Positions 43,056-51,899 of a stretch of 64,000 nucleotides of DNA are shown one piece after another (the stretch's first letter is position 1; every line of letters begins with the position of its first letter). Both the position numbers and the translations under genes were made by a program. The stretch comes from Cellulosilyticum sp. (GTDB lineage: Bacteria > Bacillota > Clostridia > Lachnospirales > Cellulosilyticaceae). The stretch is taken from assembly GCA_015058045.1 (NCBI GenBank), contig SVDC01000020.1, positions 1 to 64,000 on the forward strand. Reading direction: 5' to 3'. The notes under the pieces are model-generated. The model did no database searches. It saw only the letters and a program-made list of their open reading frames with translations, and was not told the origin of the DNA.

Positions 43056-44570
43056 TTATTTTTTATACCTATCTGACTGAAATATATCTGCTGTGTCTAT
43101 CTCATGCTTTATTTTCTTTACTTTTCCAATTCCCAAAGGAACACATAAAATCAGCAAAAATGCAATAGAGATTACAACTATGTGGTCTTCTACCCACTCT
43201 TTACGATACTGTTTAAATGCCTTAGAATAGTTATCCTCATCTAGTTTTAGTTTAAAATAATCTAATGCTTCATCATATTTTTTCTGTCTAAGTAATGAGC
43301 GTCCAATACCTGTGTATGCTAGATCATAATTTCCATTTAAATTCATAACTTCTTGCCAGCTCTCACCTGACTCTGTATAAAGTCCTTTTTGAAACTGTTC
43401 AATAGCTTCAAAGATTTTCTCGCCAAATTGAGTTGGTGTAAATAAGGTAATACTACAATCTTGTGCATCTAATACCATAAGATCATTTCCCATATGATCA
43501 ATAGCTACTGGTTGTTTGAAATAACCATCCATATTTCCACTTCCACCAAAGGCATACAATAATCTTCCCTGATCATCATAAGCAAAAAGCCTACCTCTAA
43601 CTTTATCAAGTCCTACATATACATCATTTTCTAATGCTGTAATATCTGTTATAAGTGAAGGACCTTCATATCCTCCACCAGATCCCCAATATATATCTCC
43701 TATAATATACCAGTTACCATTTCTTACTAAGATATCACTTCCCATTAAATTCAGTCTTCTAATAGGATTTGCTGTTCCAGCATCCAAATCCTCTTCAGAC
43801 ACATTAGTGGTACATACATAGGTAAATCCCTCATGATCCATATAAAGATTATCATATTCTGTTGGAACAAAAGATTCCATCTGAGATCTCTGCGCTTTAG
43901 TCGCTAGTTTCTTCCATATGTAATCTGTCCAATTATAAGTAACAGGCGTTGCACCAACATACCCAGAAAAAGTACCATCAGCCTCAAATTTTATTAATCC
44001 CTGATTCACATTGACTGCAATACAATAGACTCTTCCTGCCGTATCAATAGTGATTTTCTTTGGTAAAAAGCTTAGTGACTGATCAAATGTAGAATCTGTC
44101 GGCTTATTAAATTCCATAATATAGTTAAGATCCATATCAAGCTTTAATATACGTCCATTGTTTTGATCAGCTATGTACATATAGCCATCTTCTGCAACTG
44201 CAATATCTGTTGGCATATTAAACGTATTATTTCCAGTTCCACCTTGAAAGCTATCTATTACTCTAATTAGCTCAAGTGAATCTGCGCTATTTCTTTCAAG
44301 TTCAATGATCCTGTTATTTCCAGTATCACAAACATAAACCTTTTTATCATGAATATACATTCCCTGTGGTGCATTTAATTTCTTATCCAATTTTAATTCA
44401 GTTGAAGTAAATACTTCTACCGCATTGTATGCATCAGGAGAGTACTGAACATCTCCCCACCAATCATAATTGTATGTATATCCCTCTTCAGCATATGCAG
44501 TTACAGGTACACATAATGCAACCAGTGCACATGCTGCTAAAGCAGTTAATCGTGTTAATATTTTCTTCAT
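43056..44570 (-). CDS. NHL-repeat envelope protein with C-terminal anchor
   Basis: 504 residues. A Sec signal (MKKILTRLTALAACALVALC to about residue 28, AYA cleavage site) is followed by a six-bladed NHL propeller at about 45-380, with repeats such as LNAPQGMYIHDKKVYVCDTG, FNMPTDIAVAEDGYMYIADQ and FKQPVAIDHMGNDLMVLDAQ. A helical TPR-like segment (385-455) and one membrane helix (about 470-490) with a Lys-rich cytoplasmic tail come next. It is therefore an outside-facing anchored propeller. It directly follows the first permease pair. A carbohydrate- or protein-binding scaffold role is inferred only. Confidence 0.75.
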   Translation of the reverse strand: MKKILTRLTALAACALVALCVPVTAYAEEGYTYNYDWWGDVQYSPDAYNAVEVFTSTELKLDKKLNAPQGMYIHDKKVYVCDTGNNRIIELERNSADSLELIRVIDSFQGGTGNNTFNMPTDIAVAEDGYMYIADQNNGRILKLDMDLNYIMEFNKPTDSTFDQSLSFLPKKITIDTAGRVYCIAVNVNQGLIKFEADGTFSGYVGATPVTYNWTDYIWKKLATKAQRSQMESFVPTEYDNLYMDHEGFTYVCTTNVSEEDLDAGTANPIRRLNLMGSDILVRNGNWYIIGDIYWGSGGGYEGPSLITDITALENDVYVGLDKVRGRLFAYDDQGRLLYAFGGSGNMDGYFKQPVAIDHMGNDLMVLDAQDCSITLFTPTQFGEKIFEAIEQFQKGLYTESGESWQEVMNLNGNYDLAYTGIGRSLLRQKKYDEALDYFKLKLDEDNYSKAFKQYRKEWVEDHIVVISIAFLLILCVPLGIGKVKKIKHEIDTADIFQSDRYKK

Positions 44571-44592
44571 ATCAGTTCCCCTATCTTCACAA

Positions 44593-45495
44593 TCAATCTT
44601 TCAAGCCTGAACTCGCCATTGTTTCCAATGTTTGGCTCTCAGATGCGATAAATATCGCTATTGGCACGATCATTACTATAACTGTTACTGCTGCTGCCTG
44701 ACCTGTTCTTGCAATACCTCCACTTTGTATCTGTTGAAGTGCATACACAAGTGTTTTTCGCTCCTCAGAATAAATATAGGTTGCAGCCCTATTGTTCCAA
44801 AGTGCTTGTACTGAGAAAATGATTAATGTCAGCCATGCTGGTTTTACATTTGGCATAACAATATTGGTAAATACTCTCCACTCACTTGCTCCATCTATTT
44901 TAGCCGCCTCAATAAGGGACATAGGTAATCCTTCCATAAATTGCTTCATAAGGAACAAGCCCATAGGTGATGCAAATGCTGGAATAATAATTGCCCAGTA
45001 TGTATCAATTAATCCTAAGTTGTTTAATATCAAGTAGTTTGGAATAGCTGTTACATATCCGTTAAACATCAAAGCTACTACTACGACATTAAAGAATGTC
45101 TTTCCTCCAGGGAAATCATACTTTGCAAGTACAAAAGCCCCCATTGATGCGATAATTAAATGTCCCAAAGTTCCTATTACCGTTATAAAAACTGTGTTAA
45201 ATAGATATCTTGAAAACGGAACCCACGATTTACCCATGTTAACAAACAAATCGGAGAAGTTATCCATAGTAGGATTCTGAGGAAATAATTTAGGTGGGAA
45301 CATAAATAACTCATCTAATGGTTTTAATGCACTTGATACTGCAAATACTAAAGGGAATACCATTAATACCGCAACTAAAATCAAAAAGAGATAAATTATC
45401 ATGTCAACTATTCTAGAACGATTTGGTTTTCTTTTCTTTAGCAAAGCTGGAGTATGCTTTACTTCCACTTCCTTCTCTACCTTTTTTCTACTCAT
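44593..45495 (-). CDS. Carbohydrate ABC transporter permease (MalG type), first system
   Basis: 300 residues, six helices, EAA loop SLIEAAKIDGASEWRVFTNIVMP near 190-212. The Lys/Arg-rich first 30 residues are cytoplasmic. One base separates it from the partner permease gene. It belongs with the 979-residue binding protein at the head of the operon. Confidence 0.92.
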   Translation of the reverse strand: MSRKKVEKEVEVKHTPALLKKRKPNRSRIVDMIIYLFLILVAVLMVFPLVFAVSSALKPLDELFMFPPKLFPQNPTMDNFSDLFVNMGKSWVPFSRYLFNTVFITVIGTLGHLIIASMGAFVLAKYDFPGGKTFFNVVVVALMFNGYVTAIPNYLILNNLGLIDTYWAIIIPAFASPMGLFLMKQFMEGLPMSLIEAAKIDGASEWRVFTNIVMPNVKPAWLTLIIFSVQALWNNRAATYIYSEERKTLVYALQQIQSGGIARTGQAAAVTVIVMIVPIAIFIASESQTLETMASSGLKD

Positions 45496-45496
45496 A

Positions 45497-46435
45497 TCAA
45501 GTACCTACTCTTCTTAAAATACTTTGTATTGCCTTATTACATAAAATCATTACTACAAATAAAAGTGTTGCAATGGCGGATGCATAGCCCATTTCAAATC
45601 TGGTAAAACCATAGTCAAATAAGTGCGTTACGACTGTACGTGCCGCATAATCCGTACTTGGATAACCACACAAAGCCATCGTTACATCACATACACCAAA
45701 AGATTGTGTAATTGTCATAACTGCACCAAACATTAACATAGGTTTCATATTTGGCAGTGTTATGTAATATAATTCTTGCCAGCGATTCCTAATACCATCC
45801 ATATAACCTGCTTCAAATTGTGAGCGGTCCACACCTTGAAGACCTGCTACAAATGATAGGAATCCTGAACCCAAACTCATCCACAAGATAACAAGCATAC
45901 AAATTGGTAACATATAGTCTGGATTAACTAGCCACAATACAGGTTTATCAATAATTCCCATGTCCATTAATAGAGCATTTACATATCCGTATGCATCTCC
46001 TCTAAAGAATATAGAGAAGATAACAAATACGTTTCCTGCAATAGACGGTGCATAAAAAACAACTACTGCAATGGTACGAATCCAACGTGGTAATTCATTA
46101 ATAAGCCACGCAAAGAAAAATGATGCCATATATCCAATAGGTCCCGTTATGACTGCTATCAAAAAGGTATTCTTAACACCGGTTAGAAACACCTCATCTT
46201 CCAAAATCAAACTGATATAATTTTGTAAGCCTACAAATCTCGGAACCTCCAAAATATTGTAATAAGTAAAACTTAGTATAATTGAACTAACTACAGGCAG
46301 TATATAAAATAATGCAAACAATATAGCATAAGGTGCTAGAAAGAAATAGCACATTTTATTTATTTTTGCCTTTTTTATCGCCACATCAATATTATGCCTG
46401 CGCAGCGTGAAATATTTGCTAATATACTCTTTCAT
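45497..46435 (-). CDS. Sugar ABC transporter permease (MalF type), first system
   Basis: 312 residues with six helices and the EAA-loop region QFEAGYMDGIRNRWQELYYITLP near 210-232. The first Ala of the usual EAA is Gly-shifted (EAGYMDG), which is common in LplB-like permeases. It starts 9 bp after the giant binding-protein gene and ends next to the MalG-type gene. Confidence 0.9.
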   Translation of the reverse strand: MKEYISKYFTLRRHNIDVAIKKAKINKMCYFFLAPYAILFALFYILPVVSSIILSFTYYNILEVPRFVGLQNYISLILEDEVFLTGVKNTFLIAVITGPIGYMASFFFAWLINELPRWIRTIAVVVFYAPSIAGNVFVIFSIFFRGDAYGYVNALLMDMGIIDKPVLWLVNPDYMLPICMLVILWMSLGSGFLSFVAGLQGVDRSQFEAGYMDGIRNRWQELYYITLPNMKPMLMFGAVMTITQSFGVCDVTMALCGYPSTDYAARTVVTHLFDYGFTRFEMGYASAIATLLFVVMILCNKAIQSILRRVGT

Positions 46436-46444
46436 TGAAGCCTC

Positions 46445-49384
46445 CTATTCTACTGGTAGACCAAACTCTGTACGTTTCTTGGTGATTTCCTCATCAATGG
46501 TGAGTGAGTAATCCAGTATGGTCTCTCTTGGATCTTCTTTTTCATTAATAACTCTTCGGATTGCGTTTGTGATATGACGCCCTGTATAATATCCACCAGG
46601 TACTTCACGAATACCAACTGTACAATCTAACTGCTTAGTCAACATCTCTATATCATGAGCACTCCATGAGAGTTGACTAAATGCCTCACTATTGGCAGTA
46701 GCATATCTTGCAGAAGATCCAAGAAGCGCTTCGATTTCACGTCCAAATCTTACCTGGGTATCTGCATCAGTCCACCACTTCATAAATTCCCATGCTTTAT
46801 CTCTTACACCCTTTTCTTCTGTCTTCATCATCATTGTGGCACTTCCACTTATAAAGGCAGATCTATCAATATAGGTATTTCCAGCTTCATCAACCTTCTC
46901 TGTACCAGGTACTAATGCAAAATCCCATAATCCTTTGATTTCAGGTGCTGATACAACTAATGTATTGTATGTACTAAAATTCATAATACCTATTGGCATT
47001 TCTCCAGAACGGAAACGACTGACAAAATCATAGATGGTTGGAATACCATAATCATTAAAATACTTTATATAATCTTCAAAAGCTTGTACTCCTGCTTCTT
47101 CATTAATAATGGTTTTTGTTCCCTCTTGATTATACAGTTCTCCGCCATATTGATATAATAGTGTAAAGTACATAGATAAATCTGGTGCATTAGAAGCTAC
47201 TGCAGTACTTGCACTACCAGTCGAACTACTTCCTGCTGCTGTTGGAATTCCAACAGATAAGTTATTTCCTTGTATAGTTGGCAACATCTCTATTAAATCC
47301 TGCCATGTCTGTGGAATCTCTAAGTCCAGTTCCTCTAAGATATCTTTTCTATAAAACATAACATTATAGCTCATGGTTTCAGGTAAAGCATAGATACTAT
47401 CACCCAGTGTGTATTGTTTATATGTACTGTCTGTAAAATTTGATAGTACTTCTTTATAATCAGGGAACTGAGATAAGTCTTCTGCCGCATTTCTAAGAGC
47501 ATAGTTAACTGGCTGGTCTGCTCCAACAGAAAGTACAACATTAGGTCCTCTTCCCGCAACAACTGCATTTAAAAGTGCATCTGCTGCAACAATTTCAACA
47601 TTTACTTTTACGCCACTTTCAGGTGTAAAGGTATCATCTACCATAGTTTTTAAAATTGTTCCTTGATCTCTACCTGTAAGTACCCAAACTTTTACAACTT
47701 CATCCTCTTCATTATAAACATCACCAACTGCATTATAATCCACAATAAAGGAAGCTACAAAAGATTTCATCTCATGCCATGCTTTTGAAAAAATATTAGC
47801 TGTATCTTTAGGTGCATTGGCTTCATCGCCATAAATCGCAATATAATCTACATCAAGTTTTATCTCATTCATATTTTGAACTGCTGTACCAAGTGCCGTA
47901 ATATTATCCTTAAAAGTTGTGAACTCTAATGTGATTTTTTCAGGCTTATCTACAAAACGTTCTAGCTGTTGTGCTAGTGTTTGAGCTGACGCAATTTTAT
48001 CTGCCTTTTGACCTGTATAAGCCACAACCTCATCAACTATCTTATAAAGTCTTTTGGACTCAAGTGACATTGCTTCAATAATCTCAGGATATTTCTGATG
48101 AATATTATAATCTCTATACTGGTCTGGAGTTGCACCTGTATATACAAGTACCTTTCTATAAATCTGATTAAGCTGATAGGTACTATCCTCCAATGCTTCC
48201 ATAATACTTCCCATTCCACCAAGAGTAGCTTCCATTCTTAAAGTATGCTTACCAGCTTTTAGATAATAACTATAAGCATCTCCATTTTCATCAGCTAGTA
48301 CTTTACAATTCCAGTCATTATCATATTCAAATGCGACATCTTCCATAGCCTCAAATGGTATCTCACCATCTATATAGATGCTTCTACTAGATAGACTTCC
48401 TCTAGCATAATTTTGTCGTCCTTTAATCATAATATGATAATTTCCATCTTCTGGAACTTCAAATTCCCACTCAATCCACTGTCCTGCTGATCGCCATGCA
48501 TCTCCGCCTGTATAGTTGAGTAGTGTATTTGTAATACTATAAGGTTGTGTTGTTGGAGATGAACGATCATATTTACCATACAAAGAAGGTTCTGAACGCT
48601 TTACTGAATCTTCGCCTTGCAAAATAGCAACATATGTATTGGGTGAATCAGAATCTGTTATGTTTGCTACATATTCATCATAACTTTTATCTTCCTCTAC
48701 TGCTGCTACTGTGAGCCTTTTAATAATCATTGGCTCATTGACTGCTTCAAATGTTAGAGTATTTTTCCCTTTCTCAAAGTAAAACTGATAGGGTTTTGTG
48801 ATATAACCCATATTGTCTTTACAATAGGCATTTTGCCATTCAAACTTTTCTACCTGTGTAGGTCTAATTTCATTGCCCTGGTTATCAACCTTAGGCTCAC
48901 TTGCGTCTGTCCATATTCTTGTGAATGTAATATTAGCTGCATCTTCAAATGGATTTTCACCATTAATTAAGATAGATCTTTCAATTGCTACACCTCTAGA
49001 TTCTACAGCCATATATTCAACATTAATATTATACAAACCGCTTTGTGGAATATCTAATTCCCATGTTACCTTTGAATCATCGCCTGTAAATAACGCCTCA
49101 TCAGTCCCTTCATAATTAGAATATAGCTCTACACCCTCACCCGAGGTATACTTAGCTAAATCTACATCTACACTCTGCTTCGGAAACCCCTCCTCACTAT
49201 ATTCACTCAGATACTGAGTGTATGTCCCTGTTCGTTGCATGCCCTCCACGTTAGCCAACAAGTCTGTGCCATCATATTTGTCACTAAAATCTGTCTTCTC
49301 GCCTATATTCATAATTACAAATATGAATACAAGCATTACTGCAATTCCTGCAATAATAATTAGTTTCGTTACTGACTTTTTCAT
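46445..49384 (-). CDS. Giant membrane-anchored solute-binding protein with fused beta-sandwich domains
   Basis: 979 residues. An N-terminal helix (about 7-26) with no lipobox Cys probably stays as a membrane anchor. Two similar beta-sandwich units follow, at about 80-230 (VTWELDIPQSGLYNINVEYM, ILINGENPFEDA) and 280-420 (WEFEVPEDGNYHIMIKGRQN, IYIDGEIPFEAM), each like a carbohydrate-binding module. A helical spacer leads to an extracellular binding-protein domain (about 560-970; YALPETMSYNVMFYRKDILEELDL). Ordinary binding proteins are about 430 residues. It is the first gene of the locus, with two permeases just downstream. The modules may hold polysaccharide while the binding domain takes up oligomers. 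Confidence 0.85.
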   Translation of the reverse strand: MKKSVTKLIIIAGIAVMLVFIFVIMNIGEKTDFSDKYDGTDLLANVEGMQRTGTYTQYLSEYSEEGFPKQSVDVDLAKYTSGEGVELYSNYEGTDEALFTGDDSKVTWELDIPQSGLYNINVEYMAVESRGVAIERSILINGENPFEDAANITFTRIWTDASEPKVDNQGNEIRPTQVEKFEWQNAYCKDNMGYITKPYQFYFEKGKNTLTFEAVNEPMIIKRLTVAAVEEDKSYDEYVANITDSDSPNTYVAILQGEDSVKRSEPSLYGKYDRSSPTTQPYSITNTLLNYTGGDAWRSAGQWIEWEFEVPEDGNYHIMIKGRQNYARGSLSSRSIYIDGEIPFEAMEDVAFEYDNDWNCKVLADENGDAYSYYLKAGKHTLRMEATLGGMGSIMEALEDSTYQLNQIYRKVLVYTGATPDQYRDYNIHQKYPEIIEAMSLESKRLYKIVDEVVAYTGQKADKIASAQTLAQQLERFVDKPEKITLEFTTFKDNITALGTAVQNMNEIKLDVDYIAIYGDEANAPKDTANIFSKAWHEMKSFVASFIVDYNAVGDVYNEEDEVVKVWVLTGRDQGTILKTMVDDTFTPESGVKVNVEIVAADALLNAVVAGRGPNVVLSVGADQPVNYALRNAAEDLSQFPDYKEVLSNFTDSTYKQYTLGDSIYALPETMSYNVMFYRKDILEELDLEIPQTWQDLIEMLPTIQGNNLSVGIPTAAGSSSTGSASTAVASNAPDLSMYFTLLYQYGGELYNQEGTKTIINEEAGVQAFEDYIKYFNDYGIPTIYDFVSRFRSGEMPIGIMNFSTYNTLVVSAPEIKGLWDFALVPGTEKVDEAGNTYIDRSAFISGSATMMMKTEEKGVRDKAWEFMKWWTDADTQVRFGREIEALLGSSARYATANSEAFSQLSWSAHDIEMLTKQLDCTVGIREVPGGYYTGRHITNAIRRVINEKEDPRETILDYSLTIDEEITKKRTEFGLPVE

Positions 49385-49720
49385 ATCTCCCTCCCAATTA
49401 TTATAAGATCGAGGTAATGCATATGTTCTTAATTTTTTCTAGTATACTTGCATTATACTTGTGTTTTTCTACAATTTCTCCTGATATATTGCTATTTTTT
49501 ATACACATATTGCTTATTTCAGTCCATTTCTTTTATTTTGCTTGTGCAATTTTTACTTTCTAGCAATTATATGCTTATATTTTTATATATTATGCACACT
49601 GATTATTTATAAATTATAATTTAATTTTTAATATTTTTATTATTCTATTCGTCAGTTTAATATAGTAAACTAAATATATATTAATCAAAATGATATATTC
49701 GAGGAGATAATAGGTAACTA
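49385..49720. promoter_or_regulatory. Divergent promoter region of the polysaccharide locus
   Basis: 336 bp of very AT-rich DNA between the giant binding-protein gene and the AraC gene. On the minus strand TATAAT and TATACT occur within AAGTATAATGCAAGTATACT, the best -10 candidates, but no good -35 is correctly spaced, as expected for an activator-dependent promoter. On the plus strand the AraC gene has a GAGGAGATAATAGG ribosome binding site. I could not pick an operator with confidence. Confidence 0.5.
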
Positions 49721-50665
49721 ATGAATAAAGTACTTGCAAATATAAGCTGCTTCAACTTTAACAAAATTAATAGCGATTTTAATGGCTATAGAGATATCAC
49801 TGGTAATAAAGAAGAACATATTAAGTTTCATAACAGTTCTTCAATGAGAATCTGGTATAATGATTTATCAACTCATTTTGAGACACACTGGCACAATGCT
49901 CTAGAAATCATTGTACCTATTGAAAATTATTACGAGTCAGAAATAGAAAATGAGAGATTCCATATCATGCCCTCTGAAATACTTTTTATTCCACCTGGTA
50001 AGCTACATAGTCTTACTCCACCTCCCAGTGGAAAAAGATTTATCTTCTTATTTGATATCAGCCATTTAGCTGAACTTAATAGTTTTTCGAATATTCAATC
50101 TCTTGTAACTAAGCCTATTCATGTAACCCAAAGTACCTACCCTAATATATATGACGATATTTTTGAACTTTTATTTCAAATACTCAATGAATACATAAAC
50201 AAAAATGAGTTTTTTGAGCTGACGATTTATTCCTTGCTAATCAATATATTTGTGAAATTTGGTTATAATCATATCCATACTAAAAACCTGTTTCCTAATG
50301 TACGCCTTAACAAACAAAAAGAGTACGTTCAGAAATTCAACAATTTATTGAGTTATATTAACACCCATTATACAGAAGACCTAAAACTTGAGGATATAGC
50401 CGCTTCTGCCGGGTTTAGTAAATACCACTTTTCAAGACTATTTAAGCAATATACAGATTTTACTTTCTATGAATACCTATGTTATCGTAGAATAAAAGCT
50501 GCAGAAGAACTATTAATTCAGCCTGATTTATCTATTACTGAAATTGCTCTTCAATCTGGCTTTTCTAGTCTTTCTGCTTTTAATAGACTCTTTAAGCAAC
50601 AGAGACACTGCACGCCTAGTGAATACCGTACTAAAAATCATACAATTCAGTTTAAAAGTATCTAA
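49721..50665 (+). CDS. AraC family regulator of the polysaccharide locus
   Basis: 314 residues. The N-terminal cupin-type sensor (about 40-120) has HFETHWHNALEIIVPIE and MPSEILFIPPGKLHSL, typical of sugar-responsive AraC proteins. The C-terminal domain (about 208-305) has both HTH motifs: LKLEDIAASAGFSKYHFSRLFKQYT and LSITEIALQSGFSSLSAFNRLFKQQ. It is transcribed away from the twelve-gene locus and is its likely activator. The inducer is presumably an oligosaccharide from the target polymer. Confidence 0.9.
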   Translation: MNKVLANISCFNFNKINSDFNGYRDITGNKEEHIKFHNSSSMRIWYNDLSTHFETHWHNALEIIVPIENYYESEIENERFHIMPSEILFIPPGKLHSLTPPPSGKRFIFLFDISHLAELNSFSNIQSLVTKPIHVTQSTYPNIYDDIFELLFQILNEYINKNEFFELTIYSLLINIFVKFGYNHIHTKNLFPNVRLNKQKEYVQKFNNLLSYINTHYTEDLKLEDIAASAGFSKYHFSRLFKQYTDFTFYEYLCYRRIKAAEELLIQPDLSITEIALQSGFSSLSAFNRLFKQQRHCTPSEYRTKNHTIQFKSI

Positions 50666-50667
50666 AA

Positions 50668-50702
50668 AAATGACGATGTCGTGTTTCACGACATCGTCAT
50701 TT
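50668..50702. terminator. Bidirectional terminator between AraC and HD genes
   Basis: A perfect 16-bp stem (50668-50683 with 50687-50702) with a 3-base loop. The AraC stop codon is 2 bp before it. The last codons and the stop of the convergent HD gene (stop at 50686) are encoded inside the stem. Confidence 0.8.
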
Positions 50703-51252
50703 CTATCTTCTTAATGGTATCTTCTCGAACAGCCTGTCTTAATTTTTTTAGATAATCTGAGAAAGCAACTTTATCATCAGCATAGGTCAGGTTTAAATCA
50801 AATTCTTTTGGAATCCATGTGGATAGATCCGATATATTATGTTGAATCAATGCTTCCAGAGAGTCAATGGATTTATAAATTTTGGCTTCCAGCGTTTCGC
50901 GTTTTTCCATTTCTTCATAAAGTGCACTCATTTCTTCTGCATATTTTGGTGGCAGTGAGCTCACCCAGTTATTTAGTAGCTCTTTTTCCAGTTCTTCATG
51001 GGTTTGATTTTTATCAAAAGTCGGAATATCACCAGTAAAACATTCACCCAAGTCATGGATAATACACATTCTAATGACCTTATCCATATCAGCTTCTGGG
51101 AACTCATCCCTCATAAAAAATGCCATCAAAGTCATCATCCAACTATGCTCCGCTACACTTTCATGTCTCCCTTTTGCCGTATAACAATGACGTGTTGTAT
51201 CTTTTAATCTTTCAGCAACTAACAATGCATCTAACAATTTTCTTACTTCCAT
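50686..51252 (-). CDS. HD domain phosphohydrolase (YfbR/HDDC2-like)
   Basis: 188 residues. The metal-binding pattern is complete: RHESVAEHSWMMTLMAFFM (His near 34), then MCIIHDLGECFTGDIPTFDK (HD near 69-70) and a late Asp in SIDSLEALIQHNIS. This is the YfbR/HDDC2 family, whose studied members remove phosphate from deoxynucleoside 5'-monophosphates in the cytoplasm. The C-terminus is a little shorter than usual and is encoded by one arm of the terminator. It is a single gene. Confidence 0.88.
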   Translation of the reverse strand: MEVRKLLDALLVAERLKDTTRHCYTAKGRHESVAEHSWMMTLMAFFMRDEFPEADMDKVIRMCIIHDLGECFTGDIPTFDKNQTHEELEKELLNNWVSSLPPKYAEEMSALYEEMEKRETLEAKIYKSIDSLEALIQHNISDLSTWIPKEFDLNLTYADDKVAFSDYLKKLRQAVREDTIKKIEMTMS

Positions 51253-51313
51253 TCTATCCGTTCTCCCTTTTTATCGCTCTTATGCAAAAATAAGTAATTT
51301 ATCCCTAAACACA

Positions 51314-51346
51314 CTAAAAGACTTAGAGTTTCATTACTCTAAGCCT
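51314..51346 (-). terminator. Terminator of the superoxide reductase gene
   Basis: CTTAGAG at 51322-51328 pairs with CTCTAAG at 51337-51343; TCTTTTAG follows on the minus strand. It is 17 bp past the stop codon. Confidence 0.65.
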
Positions 51347-51362
51347 TCAATGATTTCCTTAA

Positions 51363-51737
51363 TTATGCTTTCCACAAACCATGTAAATTGCAATATTCGT
51401 ATACAGCTTCCAGTTTTTCATCATCACATAGGGCAAATGTCACTTTAGGTGCTTCTCCTGGAGATAATACTTTTCTCTGCATTCCTTTATCCGTCTGAAT
51501 AGAAACCCATTCAATATAGTGTTCCTGTAACATAGGGTGCTCTACAGATCCTACTGTCACATAAACTTTATTGTCTTTTACCTCATAAATTGGTATATGC
51601 TTTTCTACCGCTGCATCTGTTGTTCCTGCAATTAACTCTGTCATTTTCTGTCCACAACACATAACAGGAACACCCGTATCCTTGACTTTAGTAATGATGT
51701 TTCCACAATGCTCACAAATATAATATTTTTGCTCCAT
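51363..51737 (-). CDS. dfx: Superoxide reductase (desulfoferrodoxin, two-iron type)
   Basis: 124 residues. The N-terminal desulforedoxin-like rubredoxin site has Cys8, Cys11, Cys27 and Cys28. The catalytic centre has Glu45-Lys46-His47, His67, His73, Cys116 and His119, matching the four-His one-Cys site of superoxide reductases; the EKH motif is intact. The enzyme reduces superoxide to hydrogen peroxide with electrons from rubredoxin, and a rubredoxin gene is 8 kb away. The start has GAGGAGGTTGGATTC upstream. It forms a single transcription unit with its own terminator. Confidence 0.95.
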   Translation of the reverse strand: MEQKYYICEHCGNIITKVKDTGVPVMCCGQKMTELIAGTTDAAVEKHIPIYEVKDNKVYVTVGSVEHPMLQEHYIEWVSIQTDKGMQRKVLSPGEAPKVTFALCDDEKLEAVYEYCNLHGLWKA

Positions 51738-51899
51738 GAATCCAACCTCCTCAAAAAAGTACTTTTACTTCTATTTTTATTCTACATTATATTTAAAGAA
51801 TTTTCAATTAATTGTTTTTAATTAGAAATAAATTAATACCTGTGTCTTCTCATTTATTAGAGATAGTTCTGAAGGCATATCATAGAGAGCAGCTTTCCT

